Shown in pieces: positions 35,167 to 44,544 of a stretch of 64,000 nt of DNA. The stretch is from Gillisella vitis. GTDB taxonomy: Bacteria > Pseudomonadota > Alphaproteobacteria > Rhizobiales > Rhizobiaceae. Positions within the stretch are counted from its first letter, which is position 1; the number at the start of each line of letters is the position of its first letter. The stretch is taken from positions 336,802 to 400,801 of the forward strand of contig NZ_JACHLU010000002.1 in NCBI RefSeq assembly GCF_014204625.1, in the 5' to 3' direction. A program made the position numbers and the translations under genes. Below the pieces are notes generated by a model. That model was not told where the DNA came from. It did no database searches and was given only the letters and a program-made list of their open reading frames with translations.

Positions 35167-36831
35167 ATGGATAAAATCTCTCCCGCCACGGTGCTCACGA
35201 CTGAAAAAACCACAGACTGGTGGCGTGGGGCGGTGATTTATCAGGTCTATCCGCGCTCGTTTCAGGATAGCAATGGTGATGGCATTGGCGACATCAAGGG
35301 CCTCACCCAGCGCTTGTCCTATATTGCCGCGCTGGGGGTGGATGCCGTTTGGCTCTCGCCGTTTTTCACCTCGCCCATGGCGGATATGGGCTATGACGTC
35401 TCGGATTATTGCGGCGTTGATCCGATGTTCGGCACAATGCAGGATTTTGATGTGATGATGACACAGGCCCACGCGCTTGGGCTGAAAGTCATCATCGATC
35501 AGGTGATTTCCCATTCCTCCGATCAGCATCCATGGTTTCAGCACAGCCGCAGCAGCCGCAACAATGACAAGGCCGATTGGTATATCTGGGCCGACGCCAA
35601 GCCCGATGGCACGGCCCCCAACAATTGGCTGTCGATTTTCGGCGGTCCCGCCTGGGAATGGGATGGCGTGCGCAAGCAATATTACATGCATAATTTTCTG
35701 GCCTCGCAGCCCGATCTGAACTTTCACAACCCGGAGGTTCAGCAGGCGGTGCTGGATGCGGCGCGCTTCTGGCTGGAGCGCGGTGTTGATGGTTTCAGGC
35801 TGGATACAGTGAATTATTACTTCCATGACCGGCTTTTGCGGGATAATCCGCCCCACACGGCCGACAGCAATGAGGCCGGTCTGGATGCGCCGGATGTAAA
35901 CCCCTATGGGATGCAAAAGCATGTTCATGACAAGACGCAGCCGGAAAATCTAGCGTTTCTCAAGCGTCTGCGGGCGCTTCTGGATGAGTATGGCGACCGC
36001 ACAACCGTGGGCGAAGTGGGGGATGGCGCGAACTCGCTGCAAACGGTTGCGGCCTATACCAATGGCGGCGACAAGCTGCATATGTGCTATACGTTTGATC
36101 TGCTGGGGCCAGAGTTTACCGCAAGCCATATTCGCAACTGCGTCACATCATTTCAGTCCATGGTCAAGGATGGCTGGGTCTGCTGGGCTTTTTCCAACCA
36201 TGATGTCACCCGCCATGTCAGCCGGTTTGCGCAAGCCCCAGAGCAGCGCGAGGCGGTGGCCAAACTGGCCATCAGCATTCTCTCCACCCTGCGCGGCTCT
36301 ATCTGCCTCTATCAGGGCGAGGAGCTTGGTCTGCCGGAGGCGGAGCTGGCCTTTGCCGATCTGCGCGATCCTTATGGTATTCGCTTCTGGCCTGCCTTCA
36401 AGGGGCGGGATGGATGCCGCACACCAATGGCGTGGCACAGTGATTCGCCTGAGGCCGGATTTTCCGAGGGCAAGCCATGGCTGCCGGTACCGCCGTCTCA
36501 TCGCGCACTTGCCGTTGATGTGCAGGATGGCGATGAAGAATCGGTGCTGACTCATTACCGGGCCGCTTTTGCATGGCGTAAGAGTCATCCGGTGTTGATG
36601 GATGGTGATCTGTCTTTTATCGAGACGCAAGAGGATGTGCTGGCCTTCGTGCGGGAAAAAAATGGCGATAAGCTGTTGTTTATCTTCAATATGACGCTCA
36701 CGCCAAAGCAGGTTGTGCTGCCAGAATCACTGGCGATAAAGGCGGCGCTGCCTTTGCCGGGAATGGCCGGTGCCGTGCACTCTGGCGTTGTTGCGCTTTC
36801 GGCTCTGGATGGTTTTTGCGCCCAGCTTTGA
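35167..36831 (+). CDS. Alpha-glucosidase, GH13 family
   Basis: A 554-residue cytoplasmic glycoside hydrolase. Family motifs are WWRGAVIYQVYPRSFQDSNG, GVDAVWLSPFFTSPMADMGY, DQVISHSSDQHPWF, GVDGFRLDTVNYY with nucleophile D213, TVGEVGD with acid/base E283, and FSNHDVTRH with D346. It should hydrolyse terminal alpha-glucosyl residues (maltose, sucrose or trehalose-like sugars). It resembles the aglA product of rhizobial alpha-glucoside operons, but no agl ABC transporter is beside it. No signal peptide. Confidence 0.92.
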   Translation: MDKISPATVLTTEKTTDWWRGAVIYQVYPRSFQDSNGDGIGDIKGLTQRLSYIAALGVDAVWLSPFFTSPMADMGYDVSDYCGVDPMFGTMQDFDVMMTQAHALGLKVIIDQVISHSSDQHPWFQHSRSSRNNDKADWYIWADAKPDGTAPNNWLSIFGGPAWEWDGVRKQYYMHNFLASQPDLNFHNPEVQQAVLDAARFWLERGVDGFRLDTVNYYFHDRLLRDNPPHTADSNEAGLDAPDVNPYGMQKHVHDKTQPENLAFLKRLRALLDEYGDRTTVGEVGDGANSLQTVAAYTNGGDKLHMCYTFDLLGPEFTASHIRNCVTSFQSMVKDGWVCWAFSNHDVTRHVSRFAQAPEQREAVAKLAISILSTLRGSICLYQGEELGLPEAELAFADLRDPYGIRFWPAFKGRDGCRTPMAWHSDSPEAGFSEGKPWLPVPPSHRALAVDVQDGDEESVLTHYRAAFAWRKSHPVLMDGDLSFIETQEDVLAFVREKNGDKLLFIFNMTLTPKQVVLPESLAIKAALPLPGMAGAVHSGVVALSALDGFCAQL

Positions 36832-36966
36832 AACGGTTTTGGTGGAGAAGCTTTCACATCGGCGTGAGGGGAGGGTCGGTTCACGTGATGGGGCGGGTCG
36901 CCGGTCACATTTTCGCCATGTGTCACGGCAGAAGTCAGCCTGTAACAATCAAGGAGAGTCGGACCC

Positions 36967-38775
36967 ATGGTGGGTGTTGAACCGTGCAGGGCGGGCGAGC
37001 TGGAACCTGAATTTTTTGGGACCATTCGTCACAGCCAGACGGTGCGCCCGTTCTCTTTACGCAATCATTGGTGCACGGTGAGCGTGCTGGTGCTGCTGGC
37101 CTGTGCGCCAGCCGCTGTGCTGGTAAAATCCATGGACGGGGCATTGACCAAATCCCCCGCCAAGCCTGCCGTGGTTTTGCTGGCCAAACGGCATCGGCAA
37201 AGTGCACGCAAGCAGCCCCGCCTGCGGGTGCCGGTGGTGGCGGTGAAAACGGCAAAACTGGACATGCTGGAAGCGCGCATGGATGGTTCCCTGGCCAGCA
37301 ACACGTATTTCTCAGCCTCGATTGACTTGTCGAAGGCATCTGCGGCGGAAGCGGAGGAGGATCAGCCGACTATTGCCAGCATGGCAGCCTATGGCAATGG
37401 TGCCCCTGTGCGGCCCGATCCGTTTAACCTGATTTTACGTGGAGAGCAGGGGGATGAGACGCCGACGTTGCACCCCGGCCCACGCCTGCAAAATCAGCCT
37501 GTTCGCGGTGTTCCTATCAATGTCAGCGTTGCAACGGAAAGCCCGGCCCCGACCATGCGACGGTTGGTGGCCATGCCGGTCAAAGCTCAGCATCTGAGTG
37601 ATATTGAAGACGCGCTGGATGTTTCCGACGACGAGTGGGCGGCTTTGGGTGACAAGCTTGGGATTGACAGTTTGCAGCCGGGCGAGCGTCTGGAGATCAT
37701 CTATAGTGACACAGATGACAGCGACGGCAATTCTCATGTGATTCTGGCACGGTATGTCAGTAAAAAAGGGCAGGAGCGGCTGATTGCCCGCCAGAATAAC
37801 GGCCAATGTGCAGAAATCCGCGACCGGGCCATTTATGAACGGCTGGTGGCGGAAGCCATTGCCCATCACGACGATGAAGCGGTTGTTGAGGATGCCAATG
37901 TTGCGGTCAAAAAATCGGCGATTGCTAAGGCGAGAGCCGAATATCCCTCCGTCATGGCCCATATGAAGCATGAGAACGTGCCGCTGACGGTCGCTTTGCA
38001 GGTGGCCGAACTGCTCAAGCTCAATGATGTGCATGTGTCTGATGACAATGATGCCCTGTCAAAATTGCACGTCGTGTTTCGCAAAAACGAAGATGGCGAT
38101 GTGGAGCTGGTTTTCCTCGGTATCAACGAGGGTGGACAGGAGAAGCGGTTTTATCGTTATCCGGGTCGCAATGGCCGTGACGCCGAATTTCTCGATGAGA
38201 ATGGCCGGTCGGTTTCCAAGCCGCTGATGAGCAATCCGGTGCCGGGTGGCCGCAGCAATGATGGTTTTGGTTGGCGAATGCATCCGATTCTGCACCGGCC
38301 GGAGTTTCACAATGGCGTTGATTATGATGCGCCGCTGGGCTCGCCCATTGTTGCGGCAGGCGATGGCGTGGTGATCAAGATCTCATCGGAGTCCGGCTAT
38401 GGAAAATATGTGCGGGTCAAACATGATTTTGGCTACACCACCACCTACGCCCATATTTCCGGTACCGCCAAGGGGCTGAAGGTTGGCGATCGCGTTTCCC
38501 AAGGGCAGGTGATTGCCTTTATCGGCTCCACCGGCCTCTCCACCGGCCCGCATCTCTATTACGAATTGCGCATGGGCGACAAATACGCTGACCCGACCAA
38601 GACGAAAATCTCGGCAGGTACGGTTTTGCAGGGCGATGCGCTCTCGGCCTATCATCAGGAAGTGGTTCGGGTTGATGACATTGCCAAATTTGTCGTCGCC
38701 TCGGCAAAATCTGTTGCCAATGCTGTGGGTGATGGAATTGAGAAAGTGGTTATCCGCCCCGCAAATGGCGGATAA
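36967..38775 (+). CDS. M23 family metallopeptidase (murein endopeptidase), membrane-anchored
   Basis: A 602-residue protein. One N-terminal membrane segment lies at about 36-55 (CTVSVLVLLACAPAAVLV), then a long periplasmic region with a LysM/opacity-like module (IYSDTDDSDGNSHVILARYV) and a C-terminal LytM/M23 domain. The zinc ligands are H448 and D452 in HNGVDYDAPLGSPIV, and H529 in GPHLYYEL, with H496 in YAHISG as the catalytic histidine. The domain therefore looks active, unlike the degenerate EnvC/NlpD activators. It should cut peptidoglycan cross-bridges during growth or division. AAGGAG stands 11 bases before the ATG. Confidence 0.93.
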   Translation: MVGVEPCRAGELEPEFFGTIRHSQTVRPFSLRNHWCTVSVLVLLACAPAAVLVKSMDGALTKSPAKPAVVLLAKRHRQSARKQPRLRVPVVAVKTAKLDMLEARMDGSLASNTYFSASIDLSKASAAEAEEDQPTIASMAAYGNGAPVRPDPFNLILRGEQGDETPTLHPGPRLQNQPVRGVPINVSVATESPAPTMRRLVAMPVKAQHLSDIEDALDVSDDEWAALGDKLGIDSLQPGERLEIIYSDTDDSDGNSHVILARYVSKKGQERLIARQNNGQCAEIRDRAIYERLVAEAIAHHDDEAVVEDANVAVKKSAIAKARAEYPSVMAHMKHENVPLTVALQVAELLKLNDVHVSDDNDALSKLHVVFRKNEDGDVELVFLGINEGGQEKRFYRYPGRNGRDAEFLDENGRSVSKPLMSNPVPGGRSNDGFGWRMHPILHRPEFHNGVDYDAPLGSPIVAAGDGVVIKISSESGYGKYVRVKHDFGYTTTYAHISGTAKGLKVGDRVSQGQVIAFIGSTGLSTGPHLYYELRMGDKYADPTKTKISAGTVLQGDALSAYHQEVVRVDDIAKFVVASAKSVANAVGDGIEKVVIRPANGG

Positions 38776-38790
38776 AAGCGGGACTATCTC

Positions 38791-38822
38791 GAGTTTGTCA
38801 GGGAAAAGTGGAATCCAGTTTT
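38791..38822. repeat. Interspersed repeat, family E, fragment
   Basis: GAGTTTGTCAGGGAAAAGTG followed by GAATCCAGTTTT matches the left third of 33569-33673. It lies between the convergent M23 and adenine deaminase genes. Confidence 0.7.
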
Positions 38823-38840
38823 ACTGATCAGACATTCGCT

Positions 38841-40535
38841 TCACCCGATCAGCATGAATTTATCCACGTCCACCATGCCCTTGTCTGAAATCTTTAAGTG
38901 CGGAATGACCGGCAGCGGCAGAAAGGCCACCTGCAAAAACGGCTCCTGCAAGGTGGTGCCCAGCGCGTAGGCCGCCTTGCGCAACGTGTGCAGGGTATCG
39001 CGCACGCTTTCAAACGGCTCAAGGCTCATCAGCCCCGCGACAGGCAGGGGGATTTCGCCGGTGACTTTGCCATCTTCCACCACCACAAAGCCGCCCTTGA
39101 TGTCGGAGAGGCGATTGGCGGCGATGGTCATGTCGTCTTCCGAGACGCCAACCACGCAGATATTGTGGCTGTCATGGCCGACCGTGGAGGCAATAGCCCC
39201 CTTTTTCAGCCCGAACCCCTGCACAAAGCCGTTGGCATGGTTGCCATTTTTGCCATGGCGCTCAATGACCGCGACCTTGATGATGTCGCGGTCGAGATCA
39301 ACACTGGTCTGATTGCCGGATGAGGGCAGGCGGTAACGCCGGTATTCGGTGATGATCTTGCCCGGCAAAACCCCCATCACCGGCACTTCGCCGTCGCTGA
39401 CCGGCACGGCAAAATCAGCGGCTTTGATGATCCGGGCCTTCACACTGTCGAGTCCCACCGGGGCCACCGGCTTGCGGGTGGCAAACAGGGCATCGGTGAC
39501 ACGGCGACCGGCTGCAAACACCATCTCGGCCTTGCAGTTTTCCAGACTGTCGACCACCACCAGATCGGCCCGCCAGCCGGGGGCGACAAGGCCGCGATCA
39601 CGCAGGCCAAAGGCGCGGGCGGCTGAAATCGACGCGGCGCGATAGATGGCCAGCGGCTCCACCCCATGGGCAATGGCGGTGCGGATCAGGTAATCGAGAT
39701 GGCCTTCCTCGGCAATATCCAGCGGGTTGCGGTCATCCGTGCAGAGCGCCAGAAAGGGTGACAGGCGCTCGGTGATGATCGGTATCAGCGCGTGCAGATC
39801 CTTGGAGACAGAGCCTTCGCGCACCAGAATATGCATACCTTTGCGGATTTTCTCCAGCGCTTCTTCTGCCGTGGTGCATTCATGCTCGGTGCGAATGCCC
39901 GCCGAGAGATAACCATTCAGGTCATTGCCGCGCAAAAGCGGCGCATGGCCATCAATATGGCCACCCTGAAAAGCCTCCAGCTTGGCCATGCAAATGGGGT
40001 CTTTATGGATCACACCGGGAAAATTCATGAATTCGGCAAGGCCGATCACCTTCGGGTGGTCGCGGAACGGTAAAAGCCTTTCAATGGGCAGGTCCGCGCC
40101 CGAGGTTTCGAGATGGGTCGCAGGCACGCAGGAGGACAGCTGCACGCGGATGTCCATGATGGTTTCCAGCGCCGAATCCAGAAAGAACTGAAGCCCTTCT
40201 GTGCCCAGCACATTGGCAATCTCATGGGGATCGCAAATCACTGTCGTGACGCCGTAAGGCAGCACGCAGCGATCAAACTCATGCGGTGTTACCAGTGAGC
40301 TTTCGATATGCAGATGGGTATCAATGAAGCCCGGCACAACGATCTTGCCGGAGATGTCGACTTCCTCGCGGCCCTGATAGCTGCCGCAGGTGCCAACAAT
40401 GGTATCACCACAGATGGCAATATCGCTCGTCACCAGTTCGCCCGTTACCAGATCAAAGAACCGCCCACCCTTCAGCACAAGATCGGCAGGTGCACGGCCA
40501 ACACCCTGATCGATACGGTGTTCCAATGGGCTCAT
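38841..40535 (-). CDS. ade: Adenine deaminase
   Basis: A 564-residue bacterial-type adenine deaminase converting adenine to hypoxanthine and ammonia. N-terminal amidohydrolase domain: [63 protein letters not shown] and [13 protein letters not shown]-terminal domain: [20 protein letters not shown] and [14 protein letters not shown]. The length is typical of Ade and it is unlike the eukaryote-type adenosine deaminases. It supplies hypoxanthine to XdhAB encoded 16 kb upstream. GGAG precedes the ATG. Confidence 0.95.
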   Translation of the reverse strand: MSPLEHRIDQGVGRAPADLVLKGGRFFDLVTGELVTSDIAICGDTIVGTCGSYQGREEVDISGKIVVPGFIDTHLHIESSLVTPHEFDRCVLPYGVTTVICDPHEIANVLGTEGLQFFLDSALETIMDIRVQLSSCVPATHLETSGADLPIERLLPFRDHPKVIGLAEFMNFPGVIHKDPICMAKLEAFQGGHIDGHAPLLRGNDLNGYLSAGIRTEHECTTAEEALEKIRKGMHILVREGSVSKDLHALIPIITERLSPFLALCTDDRNPLDIAEEGHLDYLIRTAIAHGVEPLAIYRAASISAARAFGLRDRGLVAPGWRADLVVVDSLENCKAEMVFAAGRRVTDALFATRKPVAPVGLDSVKARIIKAADFAVPVSDGEVPVMGVLPGKIITEYRRYRLPSSGNQTSVDLDRDIIKVAVIERHGKNGNHANGFVQGFGLKKGAIASTVGHDSHNICVVGVSEDDMTIAANRLSDIKGGFVVVEDGKVTGEIPLPVAGLMSLEPFESVRDTLHTLRKAAYALGTTLQEPFLQVAFLPLPVIPHLKISDKGMVDVDKFMLIG

Positions 40536-40631
40536 GGTGTTTGCTCCAGTTCAAATGGCTTTTCAGGATGAAGGGTGTAACCCTTTGGGGATAATGGCGT
40601 GTGTTTCTATATCGCCATCGTGATGAAAATC

Positions 40632-41501
40632 TCAGCTCTTGATGGTGATGGTGAGGCCATAGCGGGCGGTTTCGCCCGGTGGCAGCATCACGCTGTAGGG
40701 CCTGTCGATCAGCTCTGCTCCCCCATTGTTGCGGGCGGCCATACCGTGCCATGGCTCAATACAGATGAACGGGGCACCGGGTTTTTGCCAGAGTGCCAGA
40801 TTGGGAAGATTTTCAAAGGAAAAATGCAGGGCGGGGCCGCCTTCGGCCTGATAGGTCAGGCCAGAGCCAGCGCCTTGCGGGAAAATCATGGCGTCGTCTG
40901 CGTATTGGCTCGAATCCAGCGTTAACTGGCCCGCCGTGAAGGGGGAGGGATGTGCTGTTTCATCCAGCAGGCCTTCTTTCAGGCGCACCAGCGCAGGCTC
41001 TGCGCCATTGTCGAGAATGATGTGATGGGGCCTGCTGTCTGCCCCCGGCAGCGGCCAGAGAAAGGCGGGGTGAAAGCCTATCCCATAAGGCATTGCTGTA
41101 TCTCCGCGATTGCTGACCTGAGCGGTCAGCGTCAGCGATGCCCCTGAGAGCTGATAGTCGAGCAGCAGTGAAAAATCAAAAGGATAGACGGCTTTTGTGG
41201 CGTCATCTGCGGTCAGCGTGAAGCAGCAGGCAGTCTCTGTCGCTGTGGTCAGCGTAAATTCCCGCCGTCTGGCAATGCCATGCTGGGCCATCGGATAGGA
41301 TCTGCCGTTGATCATGACCCTGTCGTCGGGCGCTTTGCCAACAATAGGAAACAGAATGGGCGAGCGCCCGCCCCAGAATGTCGCATCGCCATTCCATAAA
41401 AACGAGCGGCCATCTTGGGTGGTCAAAGATTGCAGTTCTGCACCCAATGCGGAAACCTCAATGGTCAAGTGCTCGTTTTGTAAGCGGGTCAGGCCTGGCA
41501 T
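40632..41501 (-). CDS. Aldose 1-epimerase family protein (LacX-like)
   Basis: A 289-residue beta-sandwich mutarotase-like protein: VSALGAELQSLTTQDGRSFL, WNGDATFWGGRSPILFPIVG, MAQHGIARRREFTL (catalytic His region), MPYGIGFHPAFLWPLP (second His) and FICIEPWHGMAARNN (catalytic Glu). It presumably interconverts alpha and beta anomers of a hexose or sugar phosphate. ATG 41501 follows AAGGAGA. No sugar operon is adjacent. Palindromic repeats lie upstream. Confidence 0.9.
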   Translation of the reverse strand: MPGLTRLQNEHLTIEVSALGAELQSLTTQDGRSFLWNGDATFWGGRSPILFPIVGKAPDDRVMINGRSYPMAQHGIARRREFTLTTATETACCFTLTADDATKAVYPFDFSLLLDYQLSGASLTLTAQVSNRGDTAMPYGIGFHPAFLWPLPGADSRPHHIILDNGAEPALVRLKEGLLDETAHPSPFTAGQLTLDSSQYADDAMIFPQGAGSGLTYQAEGGPALHFSFENLPNLALWQKPGAPFICIEPWHGMAARNNGGAELIDRPYSVMLPPGETARYGLTITIKS

Positions 41502-41538
41502 CGAATCTCCTTTGCGCGTGTTTACGGACAGCATACGG

Positions 41539-41580
41539 CATAATTCCTGAAACCGGAATCGGTTTGAACACGTATGCCAT
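41539..41580. repeat. Palindromic repeat, family B, diverged copy
   Basis: GCATAATTCCTGAAACCGG / AATCGGTTTGAACACGTATGC is an imperfect palindrome with the GCATAATTCCT head seen at 23430. It is followed by CAGCG...CGCTG arms spanning about 41583-41620. Confidence 0.6.
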
Positions 41581-41630
41581 ACAGCGCCTCCCACCATATA
41601 TGGGGCACAAAGGACGCTGTAACACTTTTA

Positions 41631-41692
41631 ATCTCCTGCATAATTTTCTCCTTAAATCGATTCCGATTTAAGGAGAAAATTATGCAGGAGAT
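41631..41692. repeat. Perfect 29-nt palindrome, family B, copy 2
   Basis: Arms 41631-41659 and 41664-41692 are exact reverse complements (outer ATCTCCTGCATAATTTTCTC, inner CTTAAATCG) around an ATTC loop. The core matches the palindrome at 23429-23474. Confidence 0.9.
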
Positions 41693-41699
41693 GGAGGTT

Positions 41700-42221
41700 T
41701 CGGTCAGGTTTGGAAAAATGACGCATCTGGGTCAGGTCGACGCAAGCAAGCGATGATTGTATTGGTTCATGATCACATACACAAATCGAAAGGCAGTTCG
41801 ATTTGCCGCATAATGGCTTGAGAGGAAATCGTCTCAGTGCAGATTAGGTGGACAATATTGTAAACTATGGCAATGCCTTGGCACTCATTATGCCGCGGCC
41901 TGCTATGTCGTGATCGACCGGCGACGGTGGGCAGGCCATGGGTTTTCAAACTCAGGGCCTGCCATCGAAACGGCATCCCGGTTTTTGTGATCAAACGCTC
42001 GTTCAAATACGCATGTGCAGAGACTGGCTACCGAAACCACGCGTGAAAACACACGCCGTTGGTTTTCGACAACTTGGTTTTTAGCCATGTTGAGCCAGTC
42101 ATGATGACTGTCTGCATGAATTTGCTGTATCCCGAGTGTCTTTCAGCCATGCTGTCACGGCTTGATGGCTTTGCACCAAGCCGTGACTTTGAATGATTTT
42201 TCGCTATGTCAGCGTTATCAT
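41700..42221. other. Non-coding or undetermined stretch upstream of the NolR-like gene
   Basis: Two short overlapping minus-strand reading frames (41773-42006 and 41903-42088) are open, but neither has a ribosome-binding site nor resembles a known family. No promoter, RNA gene or repeat could be recognised. Confidence 0.4.
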
Positions 42222-42539
42222 TTAAGCAGCGTTACGAGCGGCTTCTGGAGCGCAGAAAATATCCTCGAGTGTTCCGAGAACTTTCATCACAGCGTCGGAT
42301 GTGCTTGAATAATAGATGGTCTGGGCATCACGGCGTGTCTTGACCAGCTTCTGGGCGCGAAGCTTGGAAAGGTGCTGCGACAGGGCTGATTGGCTCAAGC
42401 CGACCTGCGAAGCAAGAACGCCGACAGGCACCTCTCCCTGAACCAGACTGCACAAAATCATCAGTCTTTTTGGATTTGCCATCGCCGTTAACAGGCCGGC
42501 AGCGGCGTTGGAGTGATCACTCAACTCGTTGGCTTTCAT
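42222..42539 (-). CDS. ArsR/SmtB family transcriptional regulator, NolR-like
   Basis: A 105-residue winged-helix protein: LLTAMANPKRLMILCSLVQG, VGVLASQVGLSQSALSQHLS (recognition helix), then KLRAQKLVKTRRDAQTIYYS. From memory this is close to NolR, the rhizobial repressor of nodulation genes, over its whole DNA-binding domain. It lacks the metal-binding cysteine pair of ArsR sensors (its cysteines at SLC-like and IFC positions are isolated). In rhizobia NolR acts as a global regulator; in Agrobacterium relatives the same protein exists without nod genes. The promoter region (42540-42902) is AT-rich. Confidence 0.88.
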   Translation of the reverse strand: MKANELSDHSNAAAGLLTAMANPKRLMILCSLVQGEVPVGVLASQVGLSQSALSQHLSKLRAQKLVKTRRDAQTIYYSSTSDAVMKVLGTLEDIFCAPEAARNAA

Positions 42540-42902
42540 CTCTCAGTCTCTCTTTTCACTCGAATGAACCTATATCTCAGATTCGTTTGCGACCCCAATA
42601 AACCCTACCTCTAAAGTCTAGCAATCTGAGGATATTTGTATATTCCTAAATTTAAGGTATCGACTGTCCTTTATTAGAGTCTCTCGAAATTGTGATCTTT
42701 CAGGGTTTGTCAGGAGGCAATTTATCCTCAAAAACTTAATTTACCCCCAAAAAAAGTCATTTAATGATTGATCCAAGCCAAATTATCGAAATTGATTTTT
42801 TTTAGAAACCCTAAAATTAGCATGGAGTCTGCTGAAATCGGGTCTGGGATACCCTAAATCTTGTATGGTTGTAAGGTGTTTTTCCACTCGTATCGGTCCT
42901 GC
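42540..42902. other. AT-rich intergenic region upstream of the NolR-like gene
   Basis: No gene. Several A/T-rich ATTAG-containing stretches occur (for example at about 42674 and 42815), which recall NolR-type sites and could serve autoregulation, but the match is too loose to call. Confidence 0.35.
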
Positions 42903-43394
42903 TCAGACGTCGCACAGGTCTTTTGCCTCAAGTCTGAAGGCCTGTCCAAAGCCGCCATTCAGGCTGGCTGCAAGGGGCGTGAGGCGAAAAAACAGAAAAT
43001 CCGGGAAATCGATATAGAGTTTCGCTTTCGGATGGCGAGCCAAAAAGCTCTTGCGCATCATGTGATGCTCATCGCTATCCCTTGAAACGTGCTGGGCCAA
43101 ACATTGCACGGTCACGCGCGGATGGGCCAGCGGATCGCCCTTGCCCGGCTCTCCGGCCAAAAGTGAGGCGCGCGGATCAGCCAGCAGCGCCTGGGTATGT
43201 GCTGAGAGCTGTGAGACAAGAATGATCAGCGCGCCATCTGGCATGGCTGCCATCAAAACGCGGCTCACAGAGGGAGCGCCGGTGGCCGGGTCCAGCACCG
43301 CAAGCGCGATATGCCCCGCATTGTGCAACAGCGTGCGGGCCAAAAGCCGTGCCTCATCAGTTGTGGGGCGAATGGGAGAGGTGAGCTTGCTCAT
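42903..43394 (-). CDS. Pyridoxamine 5'-phosphate oxidase-like FMN-binding protein (HugZ type)
   Basis: A 163-residue split-barrel protein. It begins MSKLTSPIRPTTDEARLLAR and contains GHIALAVLDPATGAPSVSRV, ILVSQLSAHTQALLADPRAS, LLAGEPGKGDPLAHPRVTVQ and ARHPKAKLYIDFPDFLFFRL. The last two blocks are typical of HugZ/heme-degrading pyridoxamine-oxidase-like proteins. The C-terminal heme-utilisation domain of full-length HugZ (about 250 residues) is missing, so its activity (heme, flavin or other) cannot be decided. ATG 43394 is preferred to an upstream start. It lies downstream of the choXWV operon, beyond a terminator. Confidence 0.8.
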   Translation of the reverse strand: MSKLTSPIRPTTDEARLLARTLLHNAGHIALAVLDPATGAPSVSRVLMAAMPDGALIILVSQLSAHTQALLADPRASLLAGEPGKGDPLAHPRVTVQCLAQHVSRDSDEHHMMRKSFLARHPKAKLYIDFPDFLFFRLTPLAASLNGGFGQAFRLEAKDLCDV

Positions 43395-43440
43395 GATGCG
43401 ATCTCGGCTGATGGGGCGAGGGTGGTCTGAGGTATAGAAA

Positions 43441-43469
43441 ATGCGCCGTATTGGTGAAATACGGCGCAT
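43441..43469 (-). terminator. Rho-independent terminator of choXWV
   Basis: Perfect 12-bp stem ATGCGCCGTATT / AATACGGCGCAT with a 5-base loop, followed on the minus strand by TTTCT. It is 25 bases after the choV stop. Confidence 0.8.
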
Positions 43470-43494
43470 CACGATATTCACGATGGCAGGGCAG

Positions 43495-44544
43495 TCAGTT
43501 CTGCCGATGGCGTGTCAGGGCGTTGACTACATCCTGAGCGCTGATGGAGCCGATGACGGTGCCATTGTCGACCACGCCGACCATGCCCGGCTGGCGGGCC
43601 ATGGCGTCGAGAATATCGACCAGCGGCGTCTCGGTTGCTGTTGTTGCCGTGATGCCATGGCCGCTGTCATGGCTGTTGTGTGTGCCTGTCTGCATCACAT
43701 CTTTGGCCGTCAGCATGGCGATCGGATTCATATTGCGCACGAAATCGGCCACATACTGATCAGCCGGGTTCTGCACAATTTGCTGTGGCGTGCCACATTG
43801 AATGATCCGCCCGCTTTCCATGATGACAATACGGTTGCCGATGCGGAAGGCTTCATCCAGATCATGGCTGACAAACAGGATGGTCTTTTTCAGGCGCCGC
43901 TGGAATTCCAGCAACTCGTCTTGCAGGCGGGTGCGGATCAGCGGATCAAGCGCCGAGAATGGCTCGTCCATCAGCAGGATTGGTGCGCCGGTGGCAAAGG
44001 CGCGTGCCAGCCCCACACGTTGCTGCATCCCGCCCGACAGCTCATCAACCTTGCGGTCTGCCCATTGGGTAAGATTGACCAGCTCCAGCTGCTCGGCAAC
44101 AATCTTTTTGCGGTCGCGCTCTGGCACGCCTGCCAGCTCCAGACCAAAGCCGATATTGTCGGCCACCGTGCGCCATGGCAGCAGGCCAAACTGCTGAAAC
44201 ACCATGGAGACACTGTGCATTCGCAGATCCCGCAACGCTTTTGCACTGGCCTGATAGGGATCGACAAAGCCATTGCGCGATTTGACCGAGACGGAGCCGC
44301 GCACCACAGGCGCAAGGCCATTCACGGCCCGCAGCAGCGTCGATTTGCCGGAACCGGACAGACCCATCAAGACCAGAATCTCGCCTTCCTTGAGGGTGAG
44401 TGATGCATTGGCAACCCCCAGAATAAGGCCGGTTTCCTTGTTGATCTGGTCACGGGTCAGGCCCTTGTCCACCAGCGGCAAGGCTTTTTCCGGCCGGTCG
44501 CCAAAGACGATGTCGACATTTCCAAAAATAACGGCATCGCTCAT
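43495..44544 (-). CDS. choV: Choline/glycine betaine ABC transporter, ATP-binding protein
   Basis: A 349-residue ATPase of the quaternary-amine uptake family. It has Walker A LMGLSGSGKSTLLRAVNG, Q-loop MVFQQFGLLPWRTV, signature DELSGGMQQRVGLARAFA, Walker B ILLMDEPFSALDPLIRT and H-loop LFVSHDLDEAF. A C-terminal CBS-like region follows (about 290-349, GMVGVVDNGTVIGSISAQDV). It is the last gene of choX-choW-choV. Its start overlaps the choW stop by four bases. Confidence 0.94.
   Translation of the reverse strand: MSDAVIFGNVDIVFGDRPEKALPLVDKGLTRDQINKETGLILGVANASLTLKEGEILVLMGLSGSGKSTLLRAVNGLAPVVRGSVSVKSRNGFVDPYQASAKALRDLRMHSVSMVFQQFGLLPWRTVADNIGFGLELAGVPERDRKKIVAEQLELVNLTQWADRKVDELSGGMQQRVGLARAFATGAPILLMDEPFSALDPLIRTRLQDELLEFQRRLKKTILFVSHDLDEAFRIGNRIVIMESGRIIQCGTPQQIVQNPADQYVADFVRNMNPIAMLTAKDVMQTGTHNSHDSGHGITATTATETPLVDILDAMARQPGMVGVVDNGTVIGSISAQDVVNALTRHRQN

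Noticed and set aside
41773..42088. Short minus-strand ORFs upstream of the NolR-like gene
   Set aside because: They overlap each other in different frames, lack ribosome-binding sites, and show no recognisable domain.
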